DNA of 32,853 nt. It comes from Phycisphaeraceae bacterium. Its GTDB lineage: Bacteria > Planctomycetota > Phycisphaerae > Phycisphaerales > Zrk34. Of the stretch, positions 20,014 to 30,630 are shown piece by piece; the stretch's first letter is position 1; every line of letters begins with the position of its first letter. A program made the translations under genes and the position numbers. Under the pieces are notes generated by a model. That model had not been told where the DNA came from. It did not search any database and was given only the letters and a program-made list of their open reading frames with translations. The stretch spans positions 1 through 32,853 of the forward strand of contig JANQJT010000163.1 in the NCBI GenBank assembly GCA_028281485.1, in the 5' to 3' direction.

Positions 20014-22212
20014 TCAGACAGACCCGTTTGCCAACTCGGTCGCTTCGACCGCGAGGCGGAGCGCGGCCACGGCGTCGTCGGGTGTGACCCGCAGGTGGTG
20101 ACGCCGATTGGCGATGCGCTGCAACAGATCGTCCATGAGGTCGCCGACCGCCTGGCTGTAGAGGGCCTGTTTGTCTTGTGGGGCGGTGGCTGTGATGTGG
20201 TACAGGCCGTCGGCACGCTCGGTGCGGCCGCGCCGGTTGACGTGTGTGTCGGTAGGCAACGATTGGAGTTTCTCGAACCGGTATTCGGGCAGCGGGGCGA
20301 TGATCTGTTCGACCTGATCGACCTGTTCGCCGCTGAGCACTGCCCGGATCGACAGTTCCCGCGCGATCCAGCCGTCCAACAGCATCTCGCCGCGCTCGAA
20401 GAGGATCGACAGGCGTTGGCGGTCGAGTTCGTGGGTTTGTGTGAAGCCGTGATAGAAGCTGACGGTGGTTTGCGCGCCGAACGCCGCCTCGGCGGTGGCC
20501 TGGTCGGTGATGGGGGTGCCGGGTCTTTGCTGTTGGTGAGCGGAGAGGATTTGGCCCTCGCCGAGCCAGTGACGGACGAGGTCGAAGCTGTGCACGCCGT
20601 GCTCGATGAAGATGCCGCCGGATTGCGTGTGATCCCAGAACCAGTGGTCGGCGGGCAGGCCACCGTCGCCGGCGTGGTTGGTGAAGGTGCCGCGCAGCGG
20701 TGCGCCGAGCAGGCCGGAGGCGATGAGGTTGCGCACGGGCTCGACGAGCGGGCCGAACCGCATCATGAGATTCACCGCCACGACGCGGTCGTGCTCGGCG
20801 GCAAGTGTTAGGAGGTGACGCGCATCGTGCAACGACGTGGCGATCGGCTTGTCAATCAACACGTACTTGCCGGCCTGGATGCATCGACCGGCCAGGCCGG
20901 CGTGCGTGGCGGGTGTGGTGGCGATGTGGACTAAATCGATACGCGGGTCTTTCAGGAGATCACCGAGGTCGGCGTAGGCGGTGAGCTGGTTGGCTTCGGC
21001 GAAGCGATTGGCGCTGTCAGCGGTTCGACTCCACACACCGATCGGCTCGAGCGCATCGCGCGAGCGGTAGCTGTCCAGGCAGAACTGCGCAAACCGGCTG
21101 GCGCCGACGACCGCGAAACCGACTGGCGCAGCGGGCGAAGTGGTGATGTTGGGGCGGTGTTGTTTTTCGTAGAGCTGCAGTTCGAGTGCCGCCAGGAGGT
21201 GTGCGAGGTAGGACTCGGCGCCCTGGTTCTTGTTCAGGCCGTGGGGCTGGATGCCGTCGAAGATGCCGCCGGTGTCGGGATCGATGAGGGACAGGCCCAG
21301 GTCGTTTTGACCGTGGAACCAGCCGTAGCAACGCTGAGCGTCTTCGATCCACTTGGCGTCGCCGGTGGCCTCGGCGGCGGCGAGCGCAGCCTGGACGAGA
21401 CACTGCGCCTCGATGGCCTGTTGATCGTACTGGGCGCGGTGACCGGCTCGGGTGAACCAGCCGTCGTTTCCGATGACGGTGAGGTGGCCGGTGTCGGCGG
21501 TCTGCACGTGTAGACACCACCACAGCGCCGCGAGCGCCGTCTCGACCCAGTCGTCGCGCCCCAGTGCCCGGCCCGTCACCAGCAGCGCGTGCGGGATCTT
21601 TGCGTTGCCCCAGGTCAGCTCGTCGACAGGCCAGGGCCAGTCTTCCGACGCGTTGGCCTGCCACATCGCCCAGAGCTTGTTGCCGAGCGATTGGCGGAAT
21701 TGAATCGAGCGTGCGTCGTCTTCATTGGCCAGTCGCTCGTCCAGCGCCAGCAGCGTGTAGGCGATCGGGTGGACGTATTCGTACGACTCGGTCACGCCGA
21801 GCGCGCGATCGAAGATCACCTCGGCCAGTTCCTTGACGCGCTGCGACGGCGCGAAGCGGATCGTCACGCCCAACGCCCACAGCGCGCGGGCGTGGCTGTC
21901 GGGTGAGCCGACGTCTTCCAGCCAGCGGCGGTCGTAGCTCATGAAGTTGCGGAACGCGCCGTCGGGATTGAGCGCGTTGACGACGAAGGCGAGGTAGCGG
22001 TCGAGCAGCTCGGCGCAGGCGCGGTCGGTGTGCAGGTGTTCGTAGAGGACGGCGGCGAGCAGGGCGCGGGCGTTGTCGTCGATGCAGTAGCCGTGCTCGG
22101 CGTCGGGGACGTGGTACTTGGCGTGCTGGAACAGGCCGGTGTCATCGGTCATGCGCTGCAGGTGACGCAGGTCGATGTGGGGGCGGAAGATGTGGGCGGT
22201 GTCGCCGCTCAT
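20014..22212 (-). CDS. Fusion protein: N-terminal alpha/alpha-barrel-like (glycosidase/glycosyltransferase-associated) domain + C-terminal Gfo/Idh/MocA oxidoreductase
   Basis: 732 aa. N-terminal ~360 aa: FRPHIDLRHLQRMTDDTGLFQHAKYHVPDAEHGYCIDDNARALLAAV...WPWPVDELTWGNAKIPHALL...GGIFDGIQPHGLNKNQGAESYLAHLLAALEL. C-terminal: VGFAVVGASRFAQFCLDSYR...LVHIATTPATHAGLAGRCIQAGKYVLIDKPIATS...DHWFWDHTQSGGIFIEHGVHSFDLVRHWLG, paralogous to the 18862..19986 product. Confidence 0.85.
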   Translation of the reverse strand: MSGDTAHIFRPHIDLRHLQRMTDDTGLFQHAKYHVPDAEHGYCIDDNARALLAAVLYEHLHTDRACAELLDRYLAFVVNALNPDGAFRNFMSYDRRWLEDVGSPDSHARALWALGVTIRFAPSQRVKELAEVIFDRALGVTESYEYVHPIAYTLLALDERLANEDDARSIQFRQSLGNKLWAMWQANASEDWPWPVDELTWGNAKIPHALLVTGRALGRDDWVETALAALWWCLHVQTADTGHLTVIGNDGWFTRAGHRAQYDQQAIEAQCLVQAALAAAEATGDAKWIEDAQRCYGWFHGQNDLGLSLIDPDTGGIFDGIQPHGLNKNQGAESYLAHLLAALELQLYEKQHRPNITTSPAAPVGFAVVGASRFAQFCLDSYRSRDALEPIGVWSRTADSANRFAEANQLTAYADLGDLLKDPRIDLVHIATTPATHAGLAGRCIQAGKYVLIDKPIATSLHDARHLLTLAAEHDRVVAVNLMMRFGPLVEPVRNLIASGLLGAPLRGTFTNHAGDGGLPADHWFWDHTQSGGIFIEHGVHSFDLVRHWLGEGQILSAHQQQRPGTPITDQATAEAAFGAQTTVSFYHGFTQTHELDRQRLSILFERGEMLLDGWIARELSIRAVLSGEQVDQVEQIIAPLPEYRFEKLQSLPTDTHVNRRGRTERADGLYHITATAPQDKQALYSQAVGDLMDDLLQRIANRRHHLRVTPDDAVAALRLAVEATELANGSV

Positions 22213-22215
22213 GGG

Positions 22216-23613
22216 TTAGTCCAGCGTGACCCGCTCCAGGTAAGCGGGCACGTGTGTGTCGTAGCCGTGTTGTTGGGTGATCTCGTCGGCGAGGTTGTCG
22301 GCGGCCTGCTTGTCGCCGTGGGTGAGGAAGACGCGGCGGGGTTGATTGACCGTGCCGATCCATCGGAGCAGGTCTTCGCGGTCGCCGTGAGCGCTGAAGC
22401 CGTCGATGGATTCGATCTTCGCCAGCACGTCGCGCGGCACGCCGAAGATGCGCACCTTCAGCTCCCCGTCGCGGATGCGTCGGCCGAGCGTGCCGACCGA
22501 CTGGTACCCGACAAAGAGGATGGTGGATTCCTTGCGCCCGATGTTGGCGACGAGGTGGTGCTTGATGCGGCCGCCGGTGCACATGCCGCTGCCGGCCATG
22601 ATGATCGCCGAGCCGCGGATGGTGTTGATGGATTTCGAGCCGTCGACGGTGCGGACCAGGTGCACGTTGTGCCACGCGTTGGAGAAGCGGCCCCTGGAGA
22701 GCTGGCCGCGCATCTCGGCGTCCATGTAGTCGGGGTGACGCAGGAAGATCTCGGTGGCGTTGGCGGCCATGGGGGAGTCGAGGAACGTCGGCAGCAGGGG
22801 GATACGCCCGGCGAGCTTGAGCTCGGTGAGATGGAGGATGAGTTCCTGGGCGCGCTCGATGGCGAAGGTGGGGATGACGATGTTGCCGCCGCGTTTGACG
22901 GTGTCGTTGATGACGTCGGCCAGCTTGTCTTGCACGTTGCCGGCGTCCTTGTGGTCGCGGTCGCCGTAGGTGGATTCCATGACGACGTAGTCGGCTGCGT
23001 CGACGGGCTGGGGATCGGGCACGATGGGCATGTCGTCCTGTCCGACGTCACCGGAGAAGACGATGCGTTTGGTCGAGCCGTTGTGTTTGGCTTCGATCTC
23101 GAGCGTGGCGGCGCCGAGGATGTGGCCGGCCCGGCGGTAGGTGACGGACAGGTCGCCTGAGAGCGAGACGGGGGTGTCGAAGCCGGTGGGGTTGAAGCGC
23201 TTCTCGACGCGCTGCGCGTCTTCGATGGTGTAGAGCGGTTCGTAGGGGTAGCGGCTCTTGCGGCCTTCTTTGCGGTGGCGTTTCTGCTTGTACTTGATGT
23301 CTTCTTCCTGGATGCGCGCCGAGTCGTTCATGACGAGCTGGGCGAGTTCCACGCTGGGCTCGGTGGTGACGATACGGCCGTTGAAGCCGTCGCGCACGAG
23401 CTTGGGGATCAGGCCGCAGTGGTCGAGGTGGGCGTGGGTGAGCAGCAGGACGTCGACGGACTTGGGGCTGACGGGGCACGGCTCCCAGTTACGCTCCTGA
23501 TAGCGGCGTTCCTGGAACATGCCGTGGTCGATCATGATGCGCTTGCCCGCGACTTCGAGCAGGTAGCTGGACCCGGTGACTTGCTGGTTGGCGCCGAGGA
23601 ATTGGAGTTGCAT
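22216..23613 (-). CDS. MBL-fold/beta-CASP metallo-hydrolase (RNA-processing exonuclease-like)
   Basis: MQLQFLGANQQVTGSSYLLEVAGKRIMIDHGMFQE...LLLTHAHLDHCGLIPKLVRDGF...FSGDVGQDDMPIV...VVMESTYGDRDH...SAIIMAGSGMCTGGRIKHHL...GFSAHGDREDLLRWI. Confidence 0.92.
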   Translation of the reverse strand: MQLQFLGANQQVTGSSYLLEVAGKRIMIDHGMFQERRYQERNWEPCPVSPKSVDVLLLTHAHLDHCGLIPKLVRDGFNGRIVTTEPSVELAQLVMNDSARIQEEDIKYKQKRHRKEGRKSRYPYEPLYTIEDAQRVEKRFNPTGFDTPVSLSGDLSVTYRRAGHILGAATLEIEAKHNGSTKRIVFSGDVGQDDMPIVPDPQPVDAADYVVMESTYGDRDHKDAGNVQDKLADVINDTVKRGGNIVIPTFAIERAQELILHLTELKLAGRIPLLPTFLDSPMAANATEIFLRHPDYMDAEMRGQLSRGRFSNAWHNVHLVRTVDGSKSINTIRGSAIIMAGSGMCTGGRIKHHLVANIGRKESTILFVGYQSVGTLGRRIRDGELKVRIFGVPRDVLAKIESIDGFSAHGDREDLLRWIGTVNQPRRVFLTHGDKQAADNLADEITQQHGYDTHVPAYLERVTLD

Positions 23614-23682
23614 GGAAGGATTTTACGCGAAAAATCGATGGGATGCCGGTTATACTGGGCCAGATTAACGGGGTGTTTCGAT

Positions 23683-24171
23683 ATGAAATTCACGCAACAG
23701 TTCTGTCGATTCGCCAGCCAGCCGACCGTTACACTGTGTCTGTTTGTTGTGTTCTTGATGATGGGCTGCCGATCGGCGCAGATCGATGACATTAATACCG
23801 GTGTGATCCATCCGAAGGTGTTCAGCATGATCGAGTGCTGGTGGTCGGACACCCAGCAGCCGGTCGTGACGGAGATTAGCCTTGACGCGGTGGCAGGCAA
23901 TGACAACCAGTTTGACCACGATGCGGTGCGGATGCAGGGCGATTGGGTTCACTACACCGATCCGAAAACGCAGAACGGCCCGCGCGAGGGCTTCATGCGA
24001 TACCGCGTAGTTGAGTCGGATGGGGACCTCCAAACCGTCCTGTTTCAATCCAATGGTGGGGGCACGTTGACGACGGAATCAGTCATCACCTACCGAATCA
24101 CAAAGAGATACGTTGGTAGTCAAGACAGTCTGAAAGAGATCACGGTCTTGAGGGTTGAGGCGATGCGATGA
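23683..24171 (+). CDS. Putative lipoprotein
   Basis: ATG at 23683 gives MKFTQQFCRFASQPTVTLCLFVVFLMMGCRSAQ: signal peptide with lipobox-like LMMGC. ORF track's 23275 start is upstream in-frame extension through the MBL gene. Confidence 0.65.
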   Translation: MKFTQQFCRFASQPTVTLCLFVVFLMMGCRSAQIDDINTGVIHPKVFSMIECWWSDTQQPVVTEISLDAVAGNDNQFDHDAVRMQGDWVHYTDPKTQNGPREGFMRYRVVESDGDLQTVLFQSNGGGTLTTESVITYRITKRYVGSQDSLKEITVLRVEAMR

Positions 24172-24581
24172 AACATACGATTGGCTTTGGTGGATATGAT
24201 CCTCGCAACATGCCAGACTATCTATTCCCGGAGGCGTACGATCTCGATTACGCCAATGCGGTTCGGGCAGATGTTGAGAAACAGAACTGTAGCGTCTGTC
24301 CGCGTCACTGGTATATCGATGCGACGATTGATTGTGTGGATTGTGGAGAGAGTTTCAGGTTTACTAAAGAAGAACAGAAGCATTGGTACGAAGAGCTTCG
24401 GTTCTGGATTGATTCATTCCCCAAACGATGCAAAAGATGCAACCAAGCGCACAAGCTGGTGCATCAGGAGGTCGACTACATCTGTTTACATCGCGACGAT
24501 GAATCGAAATCGGAGAAGATTGAGGCCATGCTGAAGCGAGTCAGAGAGGTGTACGGGTTTCCTATCCGATCGCATTTTTGA
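24168..24581 (+). CDS. Zinc-ribbon domain protein (probable zf-trcl-like)
   Basis: CSVCPRHWYIDATIDCVDCGESFRFTKEEQKHWYEELRFWIDSFPKRCKRCNQ; overlaps upstream stop (ATGA). Confidence 0.65.
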   Translation: MKHTIGFGGYDPRNMPDYLFPEAYDLDYANAVRADVEKQNCSVCPRHWYIDATIDCVDCGESFRFTKEEQKHWYEELRFWIDSFPKRCKRCNQAHKLVHQEVDYICLHRDDESKSEKIEAMLKRVREVYGFPIRSHF

Positions 24582-24587
24582 GAGGCG

Positions 24588-25046
24588 TTAGAGCAACCCC
24601 AGCTGTAGCTTGGCGGCGTCGGACATCATGTCGCGGTGCCAGAGGGGTTCCCACGTGATGTTGACGATCGCCTCACTGACGCCATCCATCGACTCGACGG
24701 CGCCCTTCACGCTGAGCGGCAGCGATTGGGCCTCGGGGCAGTTGGGCGTGGTGAGCGTCATCTCGACCTTGACGATGCCGGAGTTCTCGTTGGCGTCGAT
24801 GTCGTAGATCAGGCCGAGCTCGTAGATGTTGATAGGGATCTCGGGGTCGTAGACGTGTTGGATGGCCCACTTGGCTTTTTCTTTGAGCGACGCGTCGTCG
24901 GGCAGCGGGTCGAGCTTGTGGCGCGGCGCGGGTATCGGGGCGGGCTGGGGCAGACTGGTCACGTGACCGGGCGTGGGCACGGCGGGCGGCGGCGTGACGG
25001 GGGGGCTATCGGGAGTAGGCTGATTGTTTTGCGGCGTGTCGTTCAT
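24588..25046 (-). CDS. sufT: SufT-like DUF59/MIP18 iron-sulfur assembly protein with proline-rich N-terminus
   Basis: EKAKWAIQHVYDPEIPINIYELGLIYDIDANENSGIVKVEMTLTTPNCPEAQSLPLSVKGAVESMDGVSEAIVNITWEPLWHRDMMSDAAKLQLGLL; last gene of SUF operon. Confidence 0.88.
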   Translation of the reverse strand: MNDTPQNNQPTPDSPPVTPPPAVPTPGHVTSLPQPAPIPAPRHKLDPLPDDASLKEKAKWAIQHVYDPEIPINIYELGLIYDIDANENSGIVKVEMTLTTPNCPEAQSLPLSVKGAVESMDGVSEAIVNITWEPLWHRDMMSDAAKLQLGLL

Positions 25047-25474
25047 GCGTGTTGCTCGGCGAGTGTGCGGATGCGCTGGACCATGGCGTGCAGGCCGTTG
25101 CGTCGGGTGGGCGAGAGGTGTTGTTCGAGGTCGAGCTGGTTGAAGACGGCCTGGTAATCGATGGCGAGCATGTCGGCGGGGGATTTGTCGTTGTAGAGGG
25201 TCATGAGGATGGCGATGAGGCCGTTGACGATGTGGGCGTCGGAGACGGCCTGGAAGTGGATGGTCGGTGTGTTGTTGTCGGTGCGCATCTTGGCGTGGAG
25301 CCAGACCTGCGACTGACAGCCGTGGACCTTGTTGTCCTCGGTGCGCGCGTCTTCGGGGAACTCGGGTAGTTTCTTGCCGAGGTCGAGCAGGTAGCTGAAG
25401 CGCTGCTCCCAGTCTTCGAGGAAGTCGAAGCCGGCGGTGATGTCGTCGATGGTGAGGCCTTGCAGGGCGGGCAT
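25043..25474 (-). CDS. sufE: Cysteine desulfuration protein SufE
   Basis: FDFLEDWEQRFSYLLDLGKKLPEFPEDARTEDNKVHGCQSQVWLHAKM...FQAVSDAHIVNGLIAILMTLYNDKSPADML. Confidence 0.95.
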   Translation of the reverse strand: MPALQGLTIDDITAGFDFLEDWEQRFSYLLDLGKKLPEFPEDARTEDNKVHGCQSQVWLHAKMRTDNNTPTIHFQAVSDAHIVNGLIAILMTLYNDKSPADMLAIDYQAVFNQLDLEQHLSPTRRNGLHAMVQRIRTLAEQHA

Positions 25475-25497
25475 GGTTCGGCTCGTTGGGGGGGAAA

Positions 25498-25610
25498 CCG
25501 CAGAGAACGTCGTTGCGCAGAGCTTTGGGTCGGTGCTTGTGATCTGAACGTGGTTCAGATTTCTACAGACGCAGGGTCATGTTGTGCTCTGTCGCCCGCG
25601 TTCTCTGCGG
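25498..25610. repeat. Intergenic inverted-repeat (MITE/REP-like) element between sufS and sufE
   Basis: Perfect 12-bp terminal inverted repeat CCGCAGAGAACG (25498-25509) / CGTTCTCTGCGG (25599-25610), with an internal perfect IR ATCTGAAC-GTG-GTTCAGAT (25542-25560). Confidence 0.6.
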
Positions 25611-25612
25611 GT

Positions 25613-26866
25613 TTAGCTGAAGAGGGACTTCACTTTCTGTAGCGCCGAGACGAGGGCGTCGATCTCGGCTGGTGTATTATAGAACGACAACGACGCGCGG
25701 ACAGTGGCGGGGATGGCAAACTTGTCCATGACGGGTTGGGTGCAGTGGTGACCGGTGCGGATGGCGATGCCCTCGTGGTCGAGGACGGGGCTCATGTCGT
25801 AGGGGTGGATGCCGTCGAGGGTGAAGCTGAAGACGGCGGCCTTGTGTTCGGCGGTGCCGATGAGGGTCAGGCCTTCGACGGCCTGCAGGGCCTCGGTGCC
25901 GTAGGCCAGCAGCTCGTTTTCGTAAGTGACTATCTTGTCGAAACCTATCGCGGTGACGTAGTTGAGTGCGGCGGCCAGGCCGATCGCGCCGGCGATGTGG
26001 GGCGTGCCGGCCTCGAAGCGGGTGGGGGCCGCGGCGAAGGTGGTTTTCTCGAAGGTGACCTGTTCGATCATCTCACCGCCTCCCTGGTAGGGGGGCATGG
26101 CTTCGAGCAGTTCGGCTCGGCCGTACAGCGCGCCGATCCCGGTCGGGCCAAACACCTTGTGACCGGAAAAGGCAAGGAAATCGACGTCGAGATCGGTCAC
26201 GTCCACGGCCATATGCGGCGCGGCCTGTGCCGCGTCAACCAACACGACCGCGCCGGCGGCGTGGGCCAGTTCGATCATCTTCTTGATCGGGTTGATTGTG
26301 CCCAGCGAGTTGGACACGGCGGTCACGGCCACGAGGCGCGTCTTGTCGTTCAGCAGCGCGTGGTAGGTGTCGAGGTTGATCTGGCCGCGCTCGTCGATGG
26401 GGATCATGACGACCTTGGCGCCGGTCTTCTCTGCGATGAGTTGCCAGGGGACGATGTTGGAGTGGTGCTCCATCTGGCTGACGAGGATCTCGTCACCGGG
26501 CTTGAGGTTTGCGCCGCCCCACGAGGCGGCGACGAGGTTGATGGCCTCGGTGCAGCCGCGCGTGAAGACGATCTGTTTCGCGTCGGGTGCGTTGAGAAAC
26601 CGCGCGACGGTGATGCGGGCGTGTTCGTAGGCCTCGGTGGCGAGCTCGGCGAGCTTGTGCAGGCCGCGGTGGACGTTGGCGTTGTACCGGCGGTAGTAGT
26701 CGTCGAGCGTGTCGATGACGGCCTGGGGCTTCTGGCTGGTGGCGGCGTTGTCGAGGTAGACCAGGGGCTTGTCGTGCACCCGCTGGTAGAGCGCGGGAAA
26801 GTCGCCACGCACACGCTCGACGTCGAGCGCCGGTGTGTGGGTAGGTTGGGATTTGGCCACGGTCAT
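25613..26866 (-). CDS. sufS: Cysteine desulfurase SufS
   Basis: ALDVERVRGDFPALYQRVHDKPLVYLDNAATSQKPQAVIDTLDDYYRRYNANVHRGLHKLAELAT...FSGHKVFGPTGIGALYGR...IAIRTGHHCTQPVMD. Start set at MTVAKSQPT (26866). Confidence 0.96.
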   Translation of the reverse strand: MTVAKSQPTHTPALDVERVRGDFPALYQRVHDKPLVYLDNAATSQKPQAVIDTLDDYYRRYNANVHRGLHKLAELATEAYEHARITVARFLNAPDAKQIVFTRGCTEAINLVAASWGGANLKPGDEILVSQMEHHSNIVPWQLIAEKTGAKVVMIPIDERGQINLDTYHALLNDKTRLVAVTAVSNSLGTINPIKKMIELAHAAGAVVLVDAAQAAPHMAVDVTDLDVDFLAFSGHKVFGPTGIGALYGRAELLEAMPPYQGGGEMIEQVTFEKTTFAAAPTRFEAGTPHIAGAIGLAAALNYVTAIGFDKIVTYENELLAYGTEALQAVEGLTLIGTAEHKAAVFSFTLDGIHPYDMSPVLDHEGIAIRTGHHCTQPVMDKFAIPATVRASLSFYNTPAEIDALVSALQKVKSLFS

Positions 26867-26894
26867 GTTGACCTTTCGGGCATTCCGGATGGGG

Positions 26895-28271
26895 TTAGAT
26901 GCGGTAGAGCCGCTGCTTGATCTCTTCGTTGAACTCAGCAGAGAGTTTATTGGCCATGGGGAGTTTGGCAATCATCTCGTTGGCGAGCAGGGCACGGACG
27001 GGCACGAGCTGCATGCGGTCGAAGCCTTCGGCGGCGAAGGCGTAGATGAGCATGGCGCGGGCGACGTCTTCGGGCAGGCCGCGTGCGCGGAAGTAGAAGA
27101 CGGCCTCGGGGTCGACCTGGCCGGTCGTCGCGCCGTGGGTGCAGCGGACGTCGTCGGCGTAGATCTCCAGCTGCGGGCGGGCGTTCATGCGTGCGTCGTC
27201 GCTGAGCAGCATGTTGCGGTTGGACTGGATCGCGTCGGTCTGCTGGCCTTCCTCGGCCACGACGATGCGTCCGGTGAACACGCCGTGCGATTTGTCGGAC
27301 ATGATGCCCTTGTAGAACTGTCGGCTGCGGCAGTTGGGGGCGTTGTGTTCAACGCGCATGGCGTTGTCGAGGGTCTGGTCGCCGTGGCCGACGAACAGGC
27401 CGTTGATGAGGCAGTGTCCGTCTTCGCCGGCCATGGTGGGTCGGACGTTGTTGCGTACGAGCTTGCCGCCGAGCAGGACGGTGTGGGAGTGCACGTCGGA
27501 CTTTTCGCCCTGGTGAATTTCCAGTGTGGAGATGTTCACCGCGGACTCGGCTTCGCGCTCGAGCAGGTAGTGGTGCACCTCGGCGCGGTCGGCCGCGAAC
27601 AGCTCGGTCACGGCGTTGTTGAAGTAGTTCTCGCCGCCCAGCGTGACGTAGTGTTCGAGCACGGTGACGCTGGCGTCCTCGCCGGCGACGATGAGGTTGC
27701 GTGGGTGGGTCATGGTGCCGGCCGCCTTGGCGGTGGCGACCGAGAGCACGTGGATCGGCTTGTCGATCGTCTTGCCGGGCTTGAGGTAGATCGCTGCGCC
27801 GTCTTCCATCAGCGCGGTGTTGAGCGCACTCATGGCGTCGGTCTCGAGATCGACCTGCTTGCCGAGGTAGTCGGTGATGCCGGTGCAGCCCTTGGCGTAG
27901 GCCTGGGCGAGGGTGCCGATGGCGGTGCCTTCGGGGTGTTCATCGATGGCCGAGAGGTCTTCGCGCCAGTGGCCGTCGACGAAGACGATCAGGTGGGTGT
28001 CGAGGTTGGGGATGAGGAAGGGGGCGATGTCGTCGGCGGTGACGTCGGTATTGGGCTCGGCGGGGGCGTAGTCGGTCTTGTTCAGCTCGCGCAGGTCGGT
28101 GTATCGCCAGTCCTCGTGCTTGAGGGTGGGGATGGATTGTGCGGTGAAGGCGTCGAAGGCGGCGCGGCGCGTGTCGTTGAGCGCACCGGTGCCGGCGGCG
28201 TCGGCGCGGGCGAGCACGGCCGCGTGGGCGTCTGCGAAGCGAGTCGTGGATTCGGCGGTGGCTTGGGTCAT
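26895..28271 (-). CDS. sufD: Fe-S cluster assembly protein SufD
   Basis: LKHEDWRYTDLRELNKTDY...GKTIDKPIHVLSVATAKAAGTMTHPRNLIVAGEDASVTVLEHYV...KSHGVFTGRIVVAEEGQQTDAIQSNRNMLLSDDARMNARPQLEIYADDVRCTHGATTGQVDPEAVFYFRARGLPEDVAR. Confidence 0.96.
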   Translation of the reverse strand: MTQATAESTTRFADAHAAVLARADAAGTGALNDTRRAAFDAFTAQSIPTLKHEDWRYTDLRELNKTDYAPAEPNTDVTADDIAPFLIPNLDTHLIVFVDGHWREDLSAIDEHPEGTAIGTLAQAYAKGCTGITDYLGKQVDLETDAMSALNTALMEDGAAIYLKPGKTIDKPIHVLSVATAKAAGTMTHPRNLIVAGEDASVTVLEHYVTLGGENYFNNAVTELFAADRAEVHHYLLEREAESAVNISTLEIHQGEKSDVHSHTVLLGGKLVRNNVRPTMAGEDGHCLINGLFVGHGDQTLDNAMRVEHNAPNCRSRQFYKGIMSDKSHGVFTGRIVVAEEGQQTDAIQSNRNMLLSDDARMNARPQLEIYADDVRCTHGATTGQVDPEAVFYFRARGLPEDVARAMLIYAFAAEGFDRMQLVPVRALLANEMIAKLPMANKLSAEFNEEIKQRLYRI

Positions 28272-28290
28272 GGTGTGTTGCTCGCGTGGT

Positions 28291-29061
<771 letters not shown>

Positions 29062-29127
29062 TGCGTGTTGTCCTGAGTGCTTTTCGATGCGTTCGTGTTT
29101 CGTGATTTCTATTTCCGGTGGCGGGTG

Positions 29128-30626
<1,499 letters not shown>

Positions 30627-30630
<4 letters not shown>

